Part shown: one piece after another, positions 32,053 through 38,124 of the stretch
How positions within the stretch are numbered: position 1 is the stretch's first letter
Layout: each line of letters opens with the position of its first letter
DNA from: Fervidicella metallireducens AeB
GTDB taxonomy: Bacteria; Bacillota; Clostridia; Clostridiales; Caloramatoraceae
DNA length: 42,056 nt
Reading direction: 5' to 3'
Assembly: GCF_000601455.1 (NCBI RefSeq)
Contig: NZ_AZQP01000024.1
Location: 1-42,056, forward strand
Notes under the pieces: generated by a model
Seen by the model: the letters and a program-made list of their open reading frames with translations, nothing else
Told to the model about the DNA's origin: nothing
Databases searched by the model: none
Translations under genes and position numbers: made by a program

Positions 32053-33294
32053 TTATTTTTTTCTTGCTGAATTTTTGTTAATCCTATTAATATCAATGAC
32101 AACTCCAACTGTGTCATCACCTACCGCCTTTTGTAATGGTTCTGCACATTCTTCATTAACCGTTATTGGCATTACAGTCTTAGGTTCTGTTACAATTACC
32201 CCCTCCTTAGCTGCATGAGCCTTTCTAACCATCAAATCTAATGCATCAATTTTACGTTCAGCTGATAAACCTGAAGTTAAGCCCTTAGCATAATCCTTAA
32301 CCGCCTTCTTTGTCCTATTAAGCCTTGATTGAGCTGTCTTAATTTCTTCTTGGTCTGTTTCCATAAAGTTAAGCATAAGCTCTTTATCAACTGGCAGTGT
32401 AAATTTAAATCTATCTTCCTTGTCATAAACCCTTACTGAACTTATATCTTCTGGGTTATACCTTACATAAACCTCCTCATTAAGATGCTGCCATATATTC
32501 TCATCTGCATACCAAATCTTCTCACCTGACATTTCAACATACACACCTTTCTTTTTAATTTTCTGATAACCTGTGGTACGCATAAGAAGTAAATTCAAAT
32601 CTTCTTCATTTACAACTTTTCTAAGAACTCTATTTTGAATGCTTTCATTCCAAACTTCAATTCTTGTCATGCCCTTGAACTTTTTTTCGCTGCCTCCATA
32701 TTGACCAACATTGTAAGTCCCATCAATAAGATCTGCCACAAGGGTTCTAATTTCACTATCAAGTGGTACAATTCCCTTTTTAAGCTTAGCCTTCAAGCTC
32801 TCAGGCTTTTCCATTATGTTCCCGCCAGTAAATGTTTCAAATAGTCTTGAAATACTGTTTTTGAAGGTTAGAAAAAACCTTTCTATAGGCTTAGCTCTCG
32901 CATTTCTAACCAATGCATTTTTCATTTCAATGCCTAGCCTTTGAAGTATTGCTGGAGGTCTCTCTATAATGCTGGTACTCTTTCTAGTCCTGTGTCCTCT
33001 ACCTGCGATATCATAGGTTAAGAACTCAGTACCGTTATCAAAGTACACCATCTTAGGAACTCCAAACCTCATAATTCCATGCCTTATTGCAAATATGGTT
33101 GATTGTGAACAAGGATTATCTGTAATATTCCAACCTACCAAAACACCACTCTTTGCATCTAGGAAACCTGTAATATGAAGCCTATGTTTTGTTTCTTTTC
33201 CATCATATTTTGATATAATATCTAAAGTATGATTATCTGCAATCCATACATCATTAGCTTCAAGGTCATCATATAACCTTTCAATATATGGCAT
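32053..33294 (-). CDS. MuA-like DDE transposase, C-terminal catalytic part
   Basis: 413 residues from the first ATG. It holds the integrase/DDE core: first Asp in VWIADNHTLD, second Asp in MVYFDNGTEF, Glu in NARAKPIERFF. A beta-barrel-like and C-terminal domain follow. It has no N-terminal DNA-binding domains; these are encoded in the previous frame (33222-34040). The frame opens upstream of 33294 and joins the other at about 33306 by a -1 step. Confidence 0.85.
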   Translation of the reverse strand: MPYIERLYDDLEANDVWIADNHTLDIISKYDGKETKHRLHITGFLDAKSGVLVGWNITDNPCSQSTIFAIRHGIMRFGVPKMVYFDNGTEFLTYDIAGRGHRTRKSTSIIERPPAILQRLGIEMKNALVRNARAKPIERFFLTFKNSISRLFETFTGGNIMEKPESLKAKLKKGIVPLDSEIRTLVADLIDGTYNVGQYGGSEKKFKGMTRIEVWNESIQNRVLRKVVNEEDLNLLLMRTTGYQKIKKKGVYVEMSGEKIWYADENIWQHLNEEVYVRYNPEDISSVRVYDKEDRFKFTLPVDKELMLNFMETDQEEIKTAQSRLNRTKKAVKDYAKGLTSGLSAERKIDALDLMVRKAHAAKEGVIVTEPKTVMPITVNEECAEPLQKAVGDDTVGVVIDINRINKNSARKK

Positions 33295-34040
33295 ACATTC
33301 ATCAAAGCAAGCTTCTCACCTTCACGCATAAGTTTTAAAACTGCCTTTGGTATGGTTTCTATCTTCCTTCTGAAGGTTCTCTCTGAAGCCATATCTGCCA
33401 GCATTTCAGGGTAAAACTCTTTCATCCATTCCTGGGTTATTTGATAACATTGGCTTACTGGAAGCTTTCGATCATCAAGGTAGTAATATAAAAACCCTTC
33501 CCAAATCTCCTGCGGTATTGAACTTTTACCTCTATTCCAACCGCCTCGCTTATCAAGCAGTCCTTCTAAATCTCCCTCCTTGTAAGCTGCATATTTTCTA
33601 TATAGGATATCCTCGCTTATGCTCAAATCAGGATATTTAAGCTTCATTGATGCCACAAACAAAGGATCAGCCTCTGTTTTGCTTTTATATCTATTTCTTA
33701 CTTCCTGCCATTCCTTAAGGATTTCACTCCAAAGTGTGATTTCCTCACGTTCACTGGCTGAAAAAGCATCAAAAGCCTTTTTCTCTATTAATTTTTTCTT
33801 AGTTTTCTTTGGTTCTTTCAGCTCTGGTACTATTGGTACTGCATCAGACTTAATCTTTGCATAGTATTTCTTCTGCAGCTCCTCTGGCAATGCTGAAACT
33901 GGTACTAAATACTGCTTTATATTATTTTTAGGGTCGCTGTCCTCTTGGGCTTCAAGCTTACCATCTTTAATAATCTTTCTGATATACCTTTCTGTACATC
34001 CTTTAAGTTCAGCGACTTCTTTTACCGTAAGTAAATCCAC
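33222..34040 (-). CDS. MuA-like transposase, N-terminal part (frameshifted)
   Basis: The first ~245 residues are genuine: a helix-turn-helix start (TVKEVAELKGCTERYIRKIIKDGKLEA) and end-binding helical domains. The last ~27 residues are an out-of-frame reading of the catalytic part. Restoring one base near 33303 (GCTTT to GCTTTT) would fuse it with the 32053-33294 frame into one ~660-residue MuA. It starts at GTG with AGGTGA 8 nt upstream and is preceded by hammerhead 1. I see no canonical slippery site. Confidence 0.8.
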   Translation of the reverse strand: MDLLTVKEVAELKGCTERYIRKIIKDGKLEAQEDSDPKNNIKQYLVPVSALPEELQKKYYAKIKSDAVPIVPELKEPKKTKKKLIEKKAFDAFSASEREEITLWSEILKEWQEVRNRYKSKTEADPLFVASMKLKYPDLSISEDILYRKYAAYKEGDLEGLLDKRGGWNRGKSSIPQEIWEGFLYYYLDDRKLPVSQCYQITQEWMKEFYPEMLADMASERTFRRKIETIPKAVLKLMREGEKLALMNVCHILKGYMMTLKLMMYGLQIIIL

Positions 34041-34073
34041 TCTTTTCTCACCTGCCTTTAGGCTATATAATCT

Positions 34074-34131
34074 GCCTCATCAGTGCCAGTAGATCATCTC
34101 TGGCAGACAGGGAACTTGTCCCTGTTTCGGC
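34074..34131 (-). ncRNA. Type-II hammerhead ribozyme 1
   Basis: On the minus strand: GCC-GAAA, stem III (34119-34125 with 34107-34113), GTC, stem I (34100-34105 with 34084-34089), CTGATGA, GGC. All core bases are canonical; stem II is open with 3 bp (GGC/GCC). Cleavage is expected 3' of C at 34106. It lies about 35 nt upstream of the transposase GTG start. Confidence 0.93.
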
Positions 34132-34137
34132 TGTAAT

Positions 34138-34165
34138 ATGTTATAATTCTCTTGGAAGGAGGTGT
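34138..34165 (+). promoter_or_regulatory. Extended -10 promoter and ribosome site of plus cassette 1
   Basis: TGTTATAAT (TG at 34139-34140, TATAAT at 34142-34147), then TTGGAAGGAGGTG. The same unit recurs at 35348, 36578 and 36999. No clear -35 box is seen. Confidence 0.7.
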
Positions 34166-34170
34166 TAATA

Positions 34171-34557
34171 ATGCCAACACTATCATCTAAAGATGTTGCT
34201 TCAAGGCTTAACGATACTTTTATGAAAAACTTTGCGTGTATGCACTACAAAGTTAATTGCAAACATGGGGATAACTACATTAAAAAGAATAATATTTCTG
34301 CAGAGGAGTTAGCTTTTTCATACATTGAACAACTAAAAGTATTTATAGACTTGTTTGCAATTTCTGTAAAAGACAACTTCTATATTGCAGATTTAATTCT
34401 TATATCAGACCCATTTGTAATATTTTCCTTTGATTATGTATTTAAAAAATCTATGGAACTTTTAACAAATCAAAAATCTGATGTTTATTATGATACCCAT
34501 GATAATGATGTTGAATTATTTAAGAAGTACTCTTTAATTTACTTAGAGTCTAAATAG
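34171..34557 (+). CDS. Plus-strand cassette gene 1, unknown
   Basis: 128 residues, helical, with two Cys near the N-terminus (NFACMHYKVNCKHG) and a hydrophobic stretch (LKVFIDLFAISV). The start at 34171 has AAGGAGGTG 6 nt upstream. It is read against the early operon from its own promoter, which suggests expression in the lysogen (a moron). It overlaps the 3' end of the minus gene at 34539 by 19 bp. Confidence 0.7.
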   Translation: MPTLSSKDVASRLNDTFMKNFACMHYKVNCKHGDNYIKKNNISAEELAFSYIEQLKVFIDLFAISVKDNFYIADLILISDPFVIFSFDYVFKKSMELLTNQKSDVYYDTHDNDVELFKKYSLIYLESK

Positions 34558-34751
34558 GTCTTTTTTCTCTCGTTGTATGGAGTAATACTCTCCCTAGCTC
34601 TATCAATTACTACTTCTTTAGGTACTCCATATTTTTCAATCGCTTTTCTAAGCTGACTTTGGACTTGTACTCCTTGGTCAGCTTTTTCCGTTTTGTTCAT
34701 ATCAAAGCTTACCTTTACTGGTATAGTTATTATTACATCAACGCTTGCCAT
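34539..34751 (-). CDS. Small early protein (MASV family, copy 1)
   Basis: 70 residues: MASVDVIITIPVKVSFDMNKTEKADQGVQVQSQLRKAIEKYGVP. It is a paralog of the gene at 35760 (same MASV start, V-FD-NKT, AD, VQSQL and GVP blocks). GAGGAGGCGAGGAG precedes the start. Function unknown; a two-strand plus helix fold is likely. Confidence 0.7.
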   Translation of the reverse strand: MASVDVIITIPVKVSFDMNKTEKADQGVQVQSQLRKAIEKYGVPKEVVIDRARESITPYNERKKTYLDSK

Positions 34752-34764
34752 CTCCTCGCCTCCT

Positions 34765-34872
34765 CTATCCCTTAAATTCTTTTTCTAGCTCGTCATCTGC
34801 TCTACTAGCTGCTACTAGGCAAGGATATATAATGATTACCACTACCGCTGCAGCTAGACCAATTACCCACAT
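34765..34872 (-). CDS. 35-residue membrane peptide
   Basis: MWVIGLAAAVVVIIIYPCLVAASRADDELEKEFKG: one transmembrane segment with a short acidic/basic tail. AAGGGGG lies 7 nt upstream of the ATG and it fits between its neighbours without large gaps. Function unknown. Confidence 0.6.
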   Translation of the reverse strand: MWVIGLAAAVVVIIIYPCLVAASRADDELEKEFKG

Positions 34873-34874
34873 AC

Positions 34875-35075
34875 TTAAGCCCCCTTGATATCTGGAAATA
34901 CTACCTTTCCTTTTACAGTATGGATAACAATGTTATCATCTATGTCTACAACCCTAAGCTCTGGAAAGCTATCCTTCTTGTTTATTACAAAATTCCAAGC
35001 TTCCAATGCATTATTAAACTCTTCTGGAGGTAAATATCTTCCGTTTACATTTTTAAAACAATAACCCTTGAACAC
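34875..35075 (-). CDS. Small early protein, unknown
   Basis: 66 residues (FKNVNGRYLPPEEFNNALEAWNFVINKKDSFPELRVVDIDDNIVIHTVKG). It starts at GTG with AGAGGGG 8 nt upstream. The compact alpha/beta pattern suggests a folded domain. Unknown function. Confidence 0.65.
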   Translation of the reverse strand: MFKGYCFKNVNGRYLPPEEFNNALEAWNFVINKKDSFPELRVVDIDDNIVIHTVKGKVVFPDIKGA

Positions 35076-35078
35076 TTA

Positions 35079-35279
35079 TTATTCCCCTCTCTTTTCTTTC
35101 AGGTCTTCTCCCTCATAAACTATAAGCTGCTTGTATATAGAGCCTTTTGGTGGTAGCTGCACATTCCAGCTACCCATCTTATTAAAGCCTTTCATGAGCC
35201 TGTCTACCAATTTCTTATCCTCTGGATCATTCTCATTCCATAAGAGCATTATTTGTACTATATTCTTCACTCCTTTCAA
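35079..35279 (-). CDS. Small early protein, unknown
   Basis: 66 residues from a TTG start (KNIVQIMLLWNENDPEDKKLVDRLMKGFNKMGSWNVQLPPKGS). The start is uncertain: an ATG 10 codons in (MLLWNEN) is an alternative but lies ~19 nt from the AAAGGAG site. It directly follows hammerhead 2. Confidence 0.55.
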   Translation of the reverse strand: MKGVKNIVQIMLLWNENDPEDKKLVDRLMKGFNKMGSWNVQLPPKGSIYKQLIVYEGEDLKEKRGE

Positions 35280-35282
35280 CCT

Positions 35283-35340
35283 ACCTCATCAGTGCTGAGA
35301 GGTTATCCTCAGCAGACAGGGAACTTGTCCCTGTTTCGGT
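35283..35340 (-). ncRNA. Type-II hammerhead ribozyme 2
   Basis: On the minus strand: ACC-GAAA, stem III (35328-35334 with 35316-35322), GTC, 7-bp stem I (35308-35314 with 35293-35299), CTGATGA, GGT. Stem II GGT/ACC differs from copy 1 (GGC/GCC) by a compensatory change. Cleavage is expected 3' of C at 35315. Confidence 0.93.
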
Positions 35341-35346
35341 TGTAAT

Positions 35347-35374
35347 GTGTTATAATTTTCTTGGAAGGAGGTGT
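35347..35374 (+). promoter_or_regulatory. Extended -10 promoter and ribosome site of plus cassette 2
   Basis: TGTTATAAT (TATAAT at 35351-35356), then TTGGAAGGAGGTG. The -10 starts 11 nt from the edge of the hammerhead, the same spacing as at cassette 1, and the sequence between is conserved. Confidence 0.7.
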
Positions 35375-35378
35375 TATC

Positions 35379-35810
35379 ATGTTTACTAAAATTCAATGTA
35401 AAGAATGTTCTTCTACATCTACAGTTGATACTTCTGAATTTTTAAAATTAAAAAAATTTACTTGTCCTTCTTGTAATTCATCTATTTCAAAAACTGAATT
35501 ATTAAAGCTTCAAGATGCCATATTAAAGCTGAATTCAAATCCAAAATTTGAAGTAACTGTTTCTTCATCACCAGAAATCAATTTAAATGCTATCTCATTT
35601 GGAATGAGAAACTTTCTAAAAAGCAACCCTAAATATGAAAATCTATCTAGTGTTGAAGATTTTAATGAAGCCATTTTGAATGACCCATTAATAGTTATTT
35701 CTCAGCTTACTGTAGGTGCTTTTATTGCTTATCATGAACAGTTAAAAGATGTATTATCTTTATCTGGTATTGATATTCCCTCTACAAAACTCACGTATCC
35801 TGAGCTTTAA
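35379..35810 (+). CDS. Plus-strand cassette gene 2: zinc-ribbon protein
   Basis: 143 residues. The N-terminal zinc ribbon is CKECSS...CPSCNS (residues ~5-32). The rest is helical with no known family (INLNAISFGMRNFLKSNPKYENLSSVEDFNEA). The start at 35379 has GGAAGGAGGTG upstream. It overlaps the antisense gene at 35760 by 51 bp. Probably expressed in the lysogen. Confidence 0.7.
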   Translation: MFTKIQCKECSSTSTVDTSEFLKLKKFTCPSCNSSISKTELLKLQDAILKLNSNPKFEVTVSSSPEINLNAISFGMRNFLKSNPKYENLSSVEDFNEAILNDPLIVISQLTVGAFIAYHEQLKDVLSLSGIDIPSTKLTYPEL

Positions 35811-36005
35811 TTTATTTAACCTTTCATTAGCTTCTCTGAGCTGCTTTTTATCTTCTGCCATATGAACCGTATTAGGTACACCAAATTTAGAAATTCCATC
35901 CTTTAGCTGACTTTGAACTTCCTCTTCATAGTCAGCTTCTTTAGTTTTGTTTTTGTCAAAACATACCTCCACAACAATATTTACCACTGTATAAACGCTT
36001 GCCAT
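35760..36005 (-). CDS. Small early protein (MASV family, copy 2)
   Basis: 81 residues: MASVYTVVNIVVEVCFDKNKTKEADYEEEVQSQLKDGISKFGVP, paralogous to the gene at 34539, with an extra basic C-terminus. AAAGGAGTG lies 7 nt upstream of the ATG. It directly follows hammerhead 3. Confidence 0.7.
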   Translation of the reverse strand: MASVYTVVNIVVEVCFDKNKTKEADYEEEVQSQLKDGISKFGVPNTVHMAEDKKQLREANERLNKLKLRIREFCRGNINTR

Positions 36006-36030
36006 TTATTTTCACTCCTTTCTTTAACCT

Positions 36031-36088
36031 ACCTCATCAGTGCTGAGAGGTTATCCTCAGCAGACAAGGGACATACCCTTGTTTCGGT
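36031..36088 (-). ncRNA. Type-II hammerhead ribozyme 3
   Basis: On the minus strand: ACC-GAAA, stem III (36076-36082 with 36064-36070), GTC, stem I (36056-36062 with 36041-36047), CTGATGA, GGT. Stem III differs from copies 1 and 2 with pairing kept (ACAAGGG/CCCTTGT), good covariation. Cleavage is expected 3' of C at 36063. Confidence 0.93.
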
Positions 36089-36113
36089 TTTCCTTATGTT
36101 GCCTGTTGAATTT

Positions 36114-36332
36114 TTAGTCCTCATCTGCTAAACTATTATTGGAGTCTAGCTGGTTAATTTCATTAAGATACATCTCTACCTCTTGGTAGATTGAAAGAAT
36201 GGTTACGGCATTCTTTCTTGCCTGCTCAGGCTCCATTTCATTAAAATGTTCTGCGTTAATCCTTGCAAGGACTTCCGCCTGCTCAACTAAAAGGTTGAGC
36301 ATTTTTAATTTCAGCTCTTTTAATGTTTCCAT
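36114..36332 (-). CDS. Small helical early protein
   Basis: 72 residues, all helical and probably coiled coil (METLKELKLKMLNLLVEQAEVLARINAEHFNEMEPEQARKNAVTILSIYQEVEMYL). AAAGGA lies 7 nt upstream of the ATG. It is bracketed by hammerheads 3 and 4. Function unknown. Confidence 0.65.
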   Translation of the reverse strand: METLKELKLKMLNLLVEQAEVLARINAEHFNEMEPEQARKNAVTILSIYQEVEMYLNEINQLDSNNSLADED

Positions 36333-36352
36333 ATTTTTTTCCTTTCTGACCT

Positions 36353-36413
36353 GCCATCTTCAGTACCAAGAGGTCATCCTTGGTAGACAGAGGATCTTCT
36401 CCCCTGTTTCGGC
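36353..36413 (-). ncRNA. Type-II hammerhead ribozyme 4 (divergent)
   Basis: On the minus strand: GCC-GAAA, 8-bp stem III (36400-36407 with 36387-36394), GTC, 7-bp stem I (36379-36385 with 36364-36370), CTGAAGA, U, GGC. Both stems covary with copies 1-3. The variable core position 7 is A, and one extra base (U) sits before the stem II GGC, so activity may be lower. It begins at the stop codon of the gene at 36413. Confidence 0.82.
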
Positions 36414-36556
36414 TACAAAGCTTCCTTAAGTTTCCTAAGAGCTTCCTTGTGTATTTTCCTATCCTTTGGATTTGTATCCGCTTTAATCTGATACTCTAAA
36501 GCCTTTATCTGAGCCTTTAGCTTCTTTTTATCAGTTGGAATAACTACTTCAACCAT
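36413..36556 (-). CDS. 47-residue basic early peptide
   Basis: MVEVVIPTDKKKLKAQIKALEYQIKADTNPKDRKIHKEALRKLKEAL: a helical, Lys-rich peptide. AAAGGAG lies 9 nt upstream of the ATG. Its stop codon is the first part of hammerhead 4. Function unknown. Confidence 0.6.
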   Translation of the reverse strand: MVEVVIPTDKKKLKAQIKALEYQIKADTNPKDRKIHKEALRKLKEAL

Positions 36557-36576
36557 CTCTTAATGCTCCTTTAACT

Positions 36577-36604
36577 GTGGTATAATCTCCTTGATGGGAG
36601 GTGT
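36577..36604 (+). promoter_or_regulatory. Extended -10 promoter and ribosome site of plus cassette 3
   Basis: TGTGGTATAATCTCCTTG (TATAAT at 36581-36586), then GGGAGGTG. Same design as the other three cassettes. Confidence 0.65.
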
Positions 36605-36609
36605 TTAAT

Positions 36610-36822
36610 TTGAAAAAAGCAGATATTTCAAGTGTATTTGATGAACTCTATAAAATATATTCACATAAGCTTTTAAAAGAGTTAATTACCATAATTGATA
36701 CAAATAAAGATAATCCTGAATTTTCTACAACTGAATTTATTTCAAAATCTCTACTAAAAACATACAAGTATTCTGTGAAAACTTGTGAACAAGCTCTGAT
36801 TAAACTTCTTTCAGAAGATTAA
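36610..36822 (+). CDS. Plus-strand cassette gene 3, unknown
   Basis: 70 residues from a TTG start (KKADISSVFDELYKIYSHKLLKELITIIDTNKDNPEFSTTEFISKSLLK), helical. GGGAGGTG lies 6 nt upstream. It ends 3 bp into the convergent minus gene at 36819. Unknown function. Confidence 0.6.
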   Translation: MKKADISSVFDELYKIYSHKLLKELITIIDTNKDNPEFSTTEFISKSLLKTYKYSVKTCEQALIKLLSED

Positions 36823-36977
36823 CCTAGCTTAATATCTTCTATATCGCTGAGACCTACATTCACTGCTTTCTCGGTCTCTTCTGTCAGAACTTTTTTTATT
36901 TTTTCCCAATATTCTTCTTTATTCTGCTGCTGGCTTTGGACTTGCCCTCCATGGTCAGCTGCTCTTTTTTCTTTCAT
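36819..36977 (-). CDS. Small early protein sharing the AD-GxQVQSQ block
   Basis: 52 residues (MKEKRAADHGGQVQSQQQNKEEYWEKIKKVLTEETEKAVNVGLSDIEDIKLG). The block ADHGGQVQSQ matches AD(Q)GVQVQSQ in the two MASV proteins although the rest differs. AAAGGAGCG lies 9 nt upstream of the ATG. Confidence 0.6.
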   Translation of the reverse strand: MKEKRAADHGGQVQSQQQNKEEYWEKIKKVLTEETEKAVNVGLSDIEDIKLG

Positions 36978-36997
36978 TTTTTAACGCTCCTTTCTTT

Positions 36998-37027
36998 GTG
37001 GTATAATCTCCTTGGGGGGAGGTGATT
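36998..37027 (+). promoter_or_regulatory. Extended -10 promoter and ribosome site of plus cassette 4
   Basis: TGTGGTATAATCTCCTTG (TATAAT at 37002-37007), then GGGGGGAGGTG. Same design as the other three cassettes. Confidence 0.65.
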
Positions 37028-37030
37028 TTT

Positions 37031-37225
37031 ATGCCACGTGAAAAATGTAATAACTATGAAATTTGTGACAAATACGACTGCATATTTGGCATTTGTGAGG
37101 AAAGCCAAGAGTCTGATATATTACTAGCAACATCAAACCTTAAACAATGTAGTCCTGCTGAAAAAGTTAAAATTACTATTCTTGCAAGTATTGACGAAAA
37201 GTTGTCAAAACTTCTTGATAAGTAG
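37031..37225 (+). CDS. Plus-strand cassette gene 4: Cys-rich small protein
   Basis: 64 residues with six Cys, five in the N-terminal 25 residues (MPREKCNNYEICDKYDCIFGICEES), likely metal-binding. GGGAGGTG lies upstream of the ATG. It overlaps the antisense gene at 37176 by 50 bp. Confidence 0.6.
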   Translation: MPREKCNNYEICDKYDCIFGICEESQESDILLATSNLKQCSPAEKVKITILASIDEKLSKLLDK

Positions 37226-37355
37226 AAGTTTCTTTCTGATTTTGTTTACTAGTAGAGCTATTATTAATATTGATTACGGTCTTAGCTTTTTGAATATCAA
37301 TATATTCATTTATCTTCTTAAGCTCTACTAGTACCTCTTTTAGCAACTCCTCCAT
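37176..37355 (-). CDS. 59-residue early protein
   Basis: MEELLKEVLVELKKINEYIDIQKAKTVINI... TTFRQYLQE: an N-terminal helix and an Asn/Ser/Gln-rich middle. AAGGAGGTGG upstream supports the ATG. It lies between the Ner-like gene and the next early gene, overlapping plus cassette 4 on the other strand. Confidence 0.6.
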   Translation of the reverse strand: MEELLKEVLVELKKINEYIDIQKAKTVININNSSTSKQNQKETSTYQEVLTTFRQYLQE

Positions 37356-37370
37356 GTCCTACCACCTCCT

Positions 37371-37595
37371 TCAGGAAGCCTTCAATTTTTTTCTTTCTTC
37401 TTCACCATCCGCAAGCACATCTACTATTAAATCCTTATATCTGTTCCCTGGTATAACCCCTCTTGTAATCTCGCTTATTCTATGCTTTGTAGTTCCAACC
37501 TTCTCAGCAAGTTCTGTTACCGTCATGTTTTTCTCTATAAGCTTTATCTTCACCCACTTTCCAAATGGAGTAAGCTCCTTATATGGTTTTGCCAT
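37371..37595 (-). CDS. Ner/Cro-like XRE regulator, first early gene
   Basis: 74 residues with a helix-turn-helix (TPFGKWVKIKLIEKNMTVTELAEKVGTTKHRISEITRG). The start at 37595 has AAAGGAGG 8 nt upstream; the frame opens to 37601. It is divergent from the repressor gene, the place of Ner in Mu, and probably turns off early or repressor transcription. Confidence 0.8.
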   Translation of the reverse strand: MAKPYKELTPFGKWVKIKLIEKNMTVTELAEKVGTTKHRISEITRGVIPGNRYKDLIVDVLADGEEERKKLKAS

Positions 37596-37640
37596 GTTCA
37601 AAACCTCCTTTGCAATTTTTTACAATTATTGTTTTAGTAC

Positions 37641-37719
37641 TACTATTGGTATGATATAATTTATTTGTTGTAATAGGTTACTTTTATTATAATGGCATAT
37701 TTGCCATTAGTCAATAGTA
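37641..37719. promoter_or_regulatory. Divergent control region with operator-like palindromes
   Basis: The 160-bp gap between Ner-like and repressor genes holds a 7-bp inverted repeat AATGGCA-TATT-TGCCATT (37691-37708). It also holds an inverted pair TACTATTG (37641-37648) and CAATAGTA (37712-37719). These are candidate operators for the repressor and the Ner-like protein. Confidence 0.6.
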
Positions 37720-37758
37720 TAAATGTTAAATATACCATTTTTTTAGGGAGGGATTATA

Positions 37759-38124
37759 TTGTCATTGGTAGAACGTATAAATAATGCTGCTAAAAACAAA
37801 AATATGACACTAGCTTCAATAGAGCGTGAACTTGGTTTTGGACAAGGAACTATAAGGAAGTGGGACAAGAATTCACCATCTTGCGATAAGGTTTTGAAAG
37901 TGGCAAATTTGCTACAAATAAATATTAATTATCTTCTAACTGGAGAATCACAAGAACAAATTTCTTACGAACCAAAATTTACAGATGAAGAAATAGAAAT
38001 GATAAATATTTTTAGACGTTTAAATTTTAAACAGCAAGCTATTATTAAAGGGAAATTATATGAGTATGAAGATGATCTTGCGAAGGAAAAAACTCCTTCA
38101 TCATCAATAAAACAGGCAACCTAA
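37759..38124 (+). CDS. Phage repressor, XRE family
   Basis: 121 residues with an N-terminal helix-turn-helix (RINNAAKNKNMTLASIERELGFGQGTIRKWDKNSPSCDKVLKVANLLQININYLLTGE) and a short C-terminal helical region. It starts at TTG with AGGGAGGG 7 nt upstream. It is divergent from the early operon, so it should maintain lysogeny. It lacks a peptidase domain, so simple RecA cleavage is unlikely. Confidence 0.85.
   Translation: MSLVERINNAAKNKNMTLASIERELGFGQGTIRKWDKNSPSCDKVLKVANLLQININYLLTGESQEQISYEPKFTDEEIEMINIFRRLNFKQQAIIKGKLYEYEDDLAKEKTPSSSIKQAT

Noticed and set aside
33290-33320. Programmed frameshift in the transposase
   Set aside because: A -1 step would be needed, but no canonical X XXY YYZ heptamer is seen; a lost T is simpler.
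34074-36413. The four ~58-bp repeats as a CRISPR array or plain terminators
   Set aside because: Spacing is irregular with genes between, and the conserved bases are those of the hammerhead core with covarying stems; no T-run follows.
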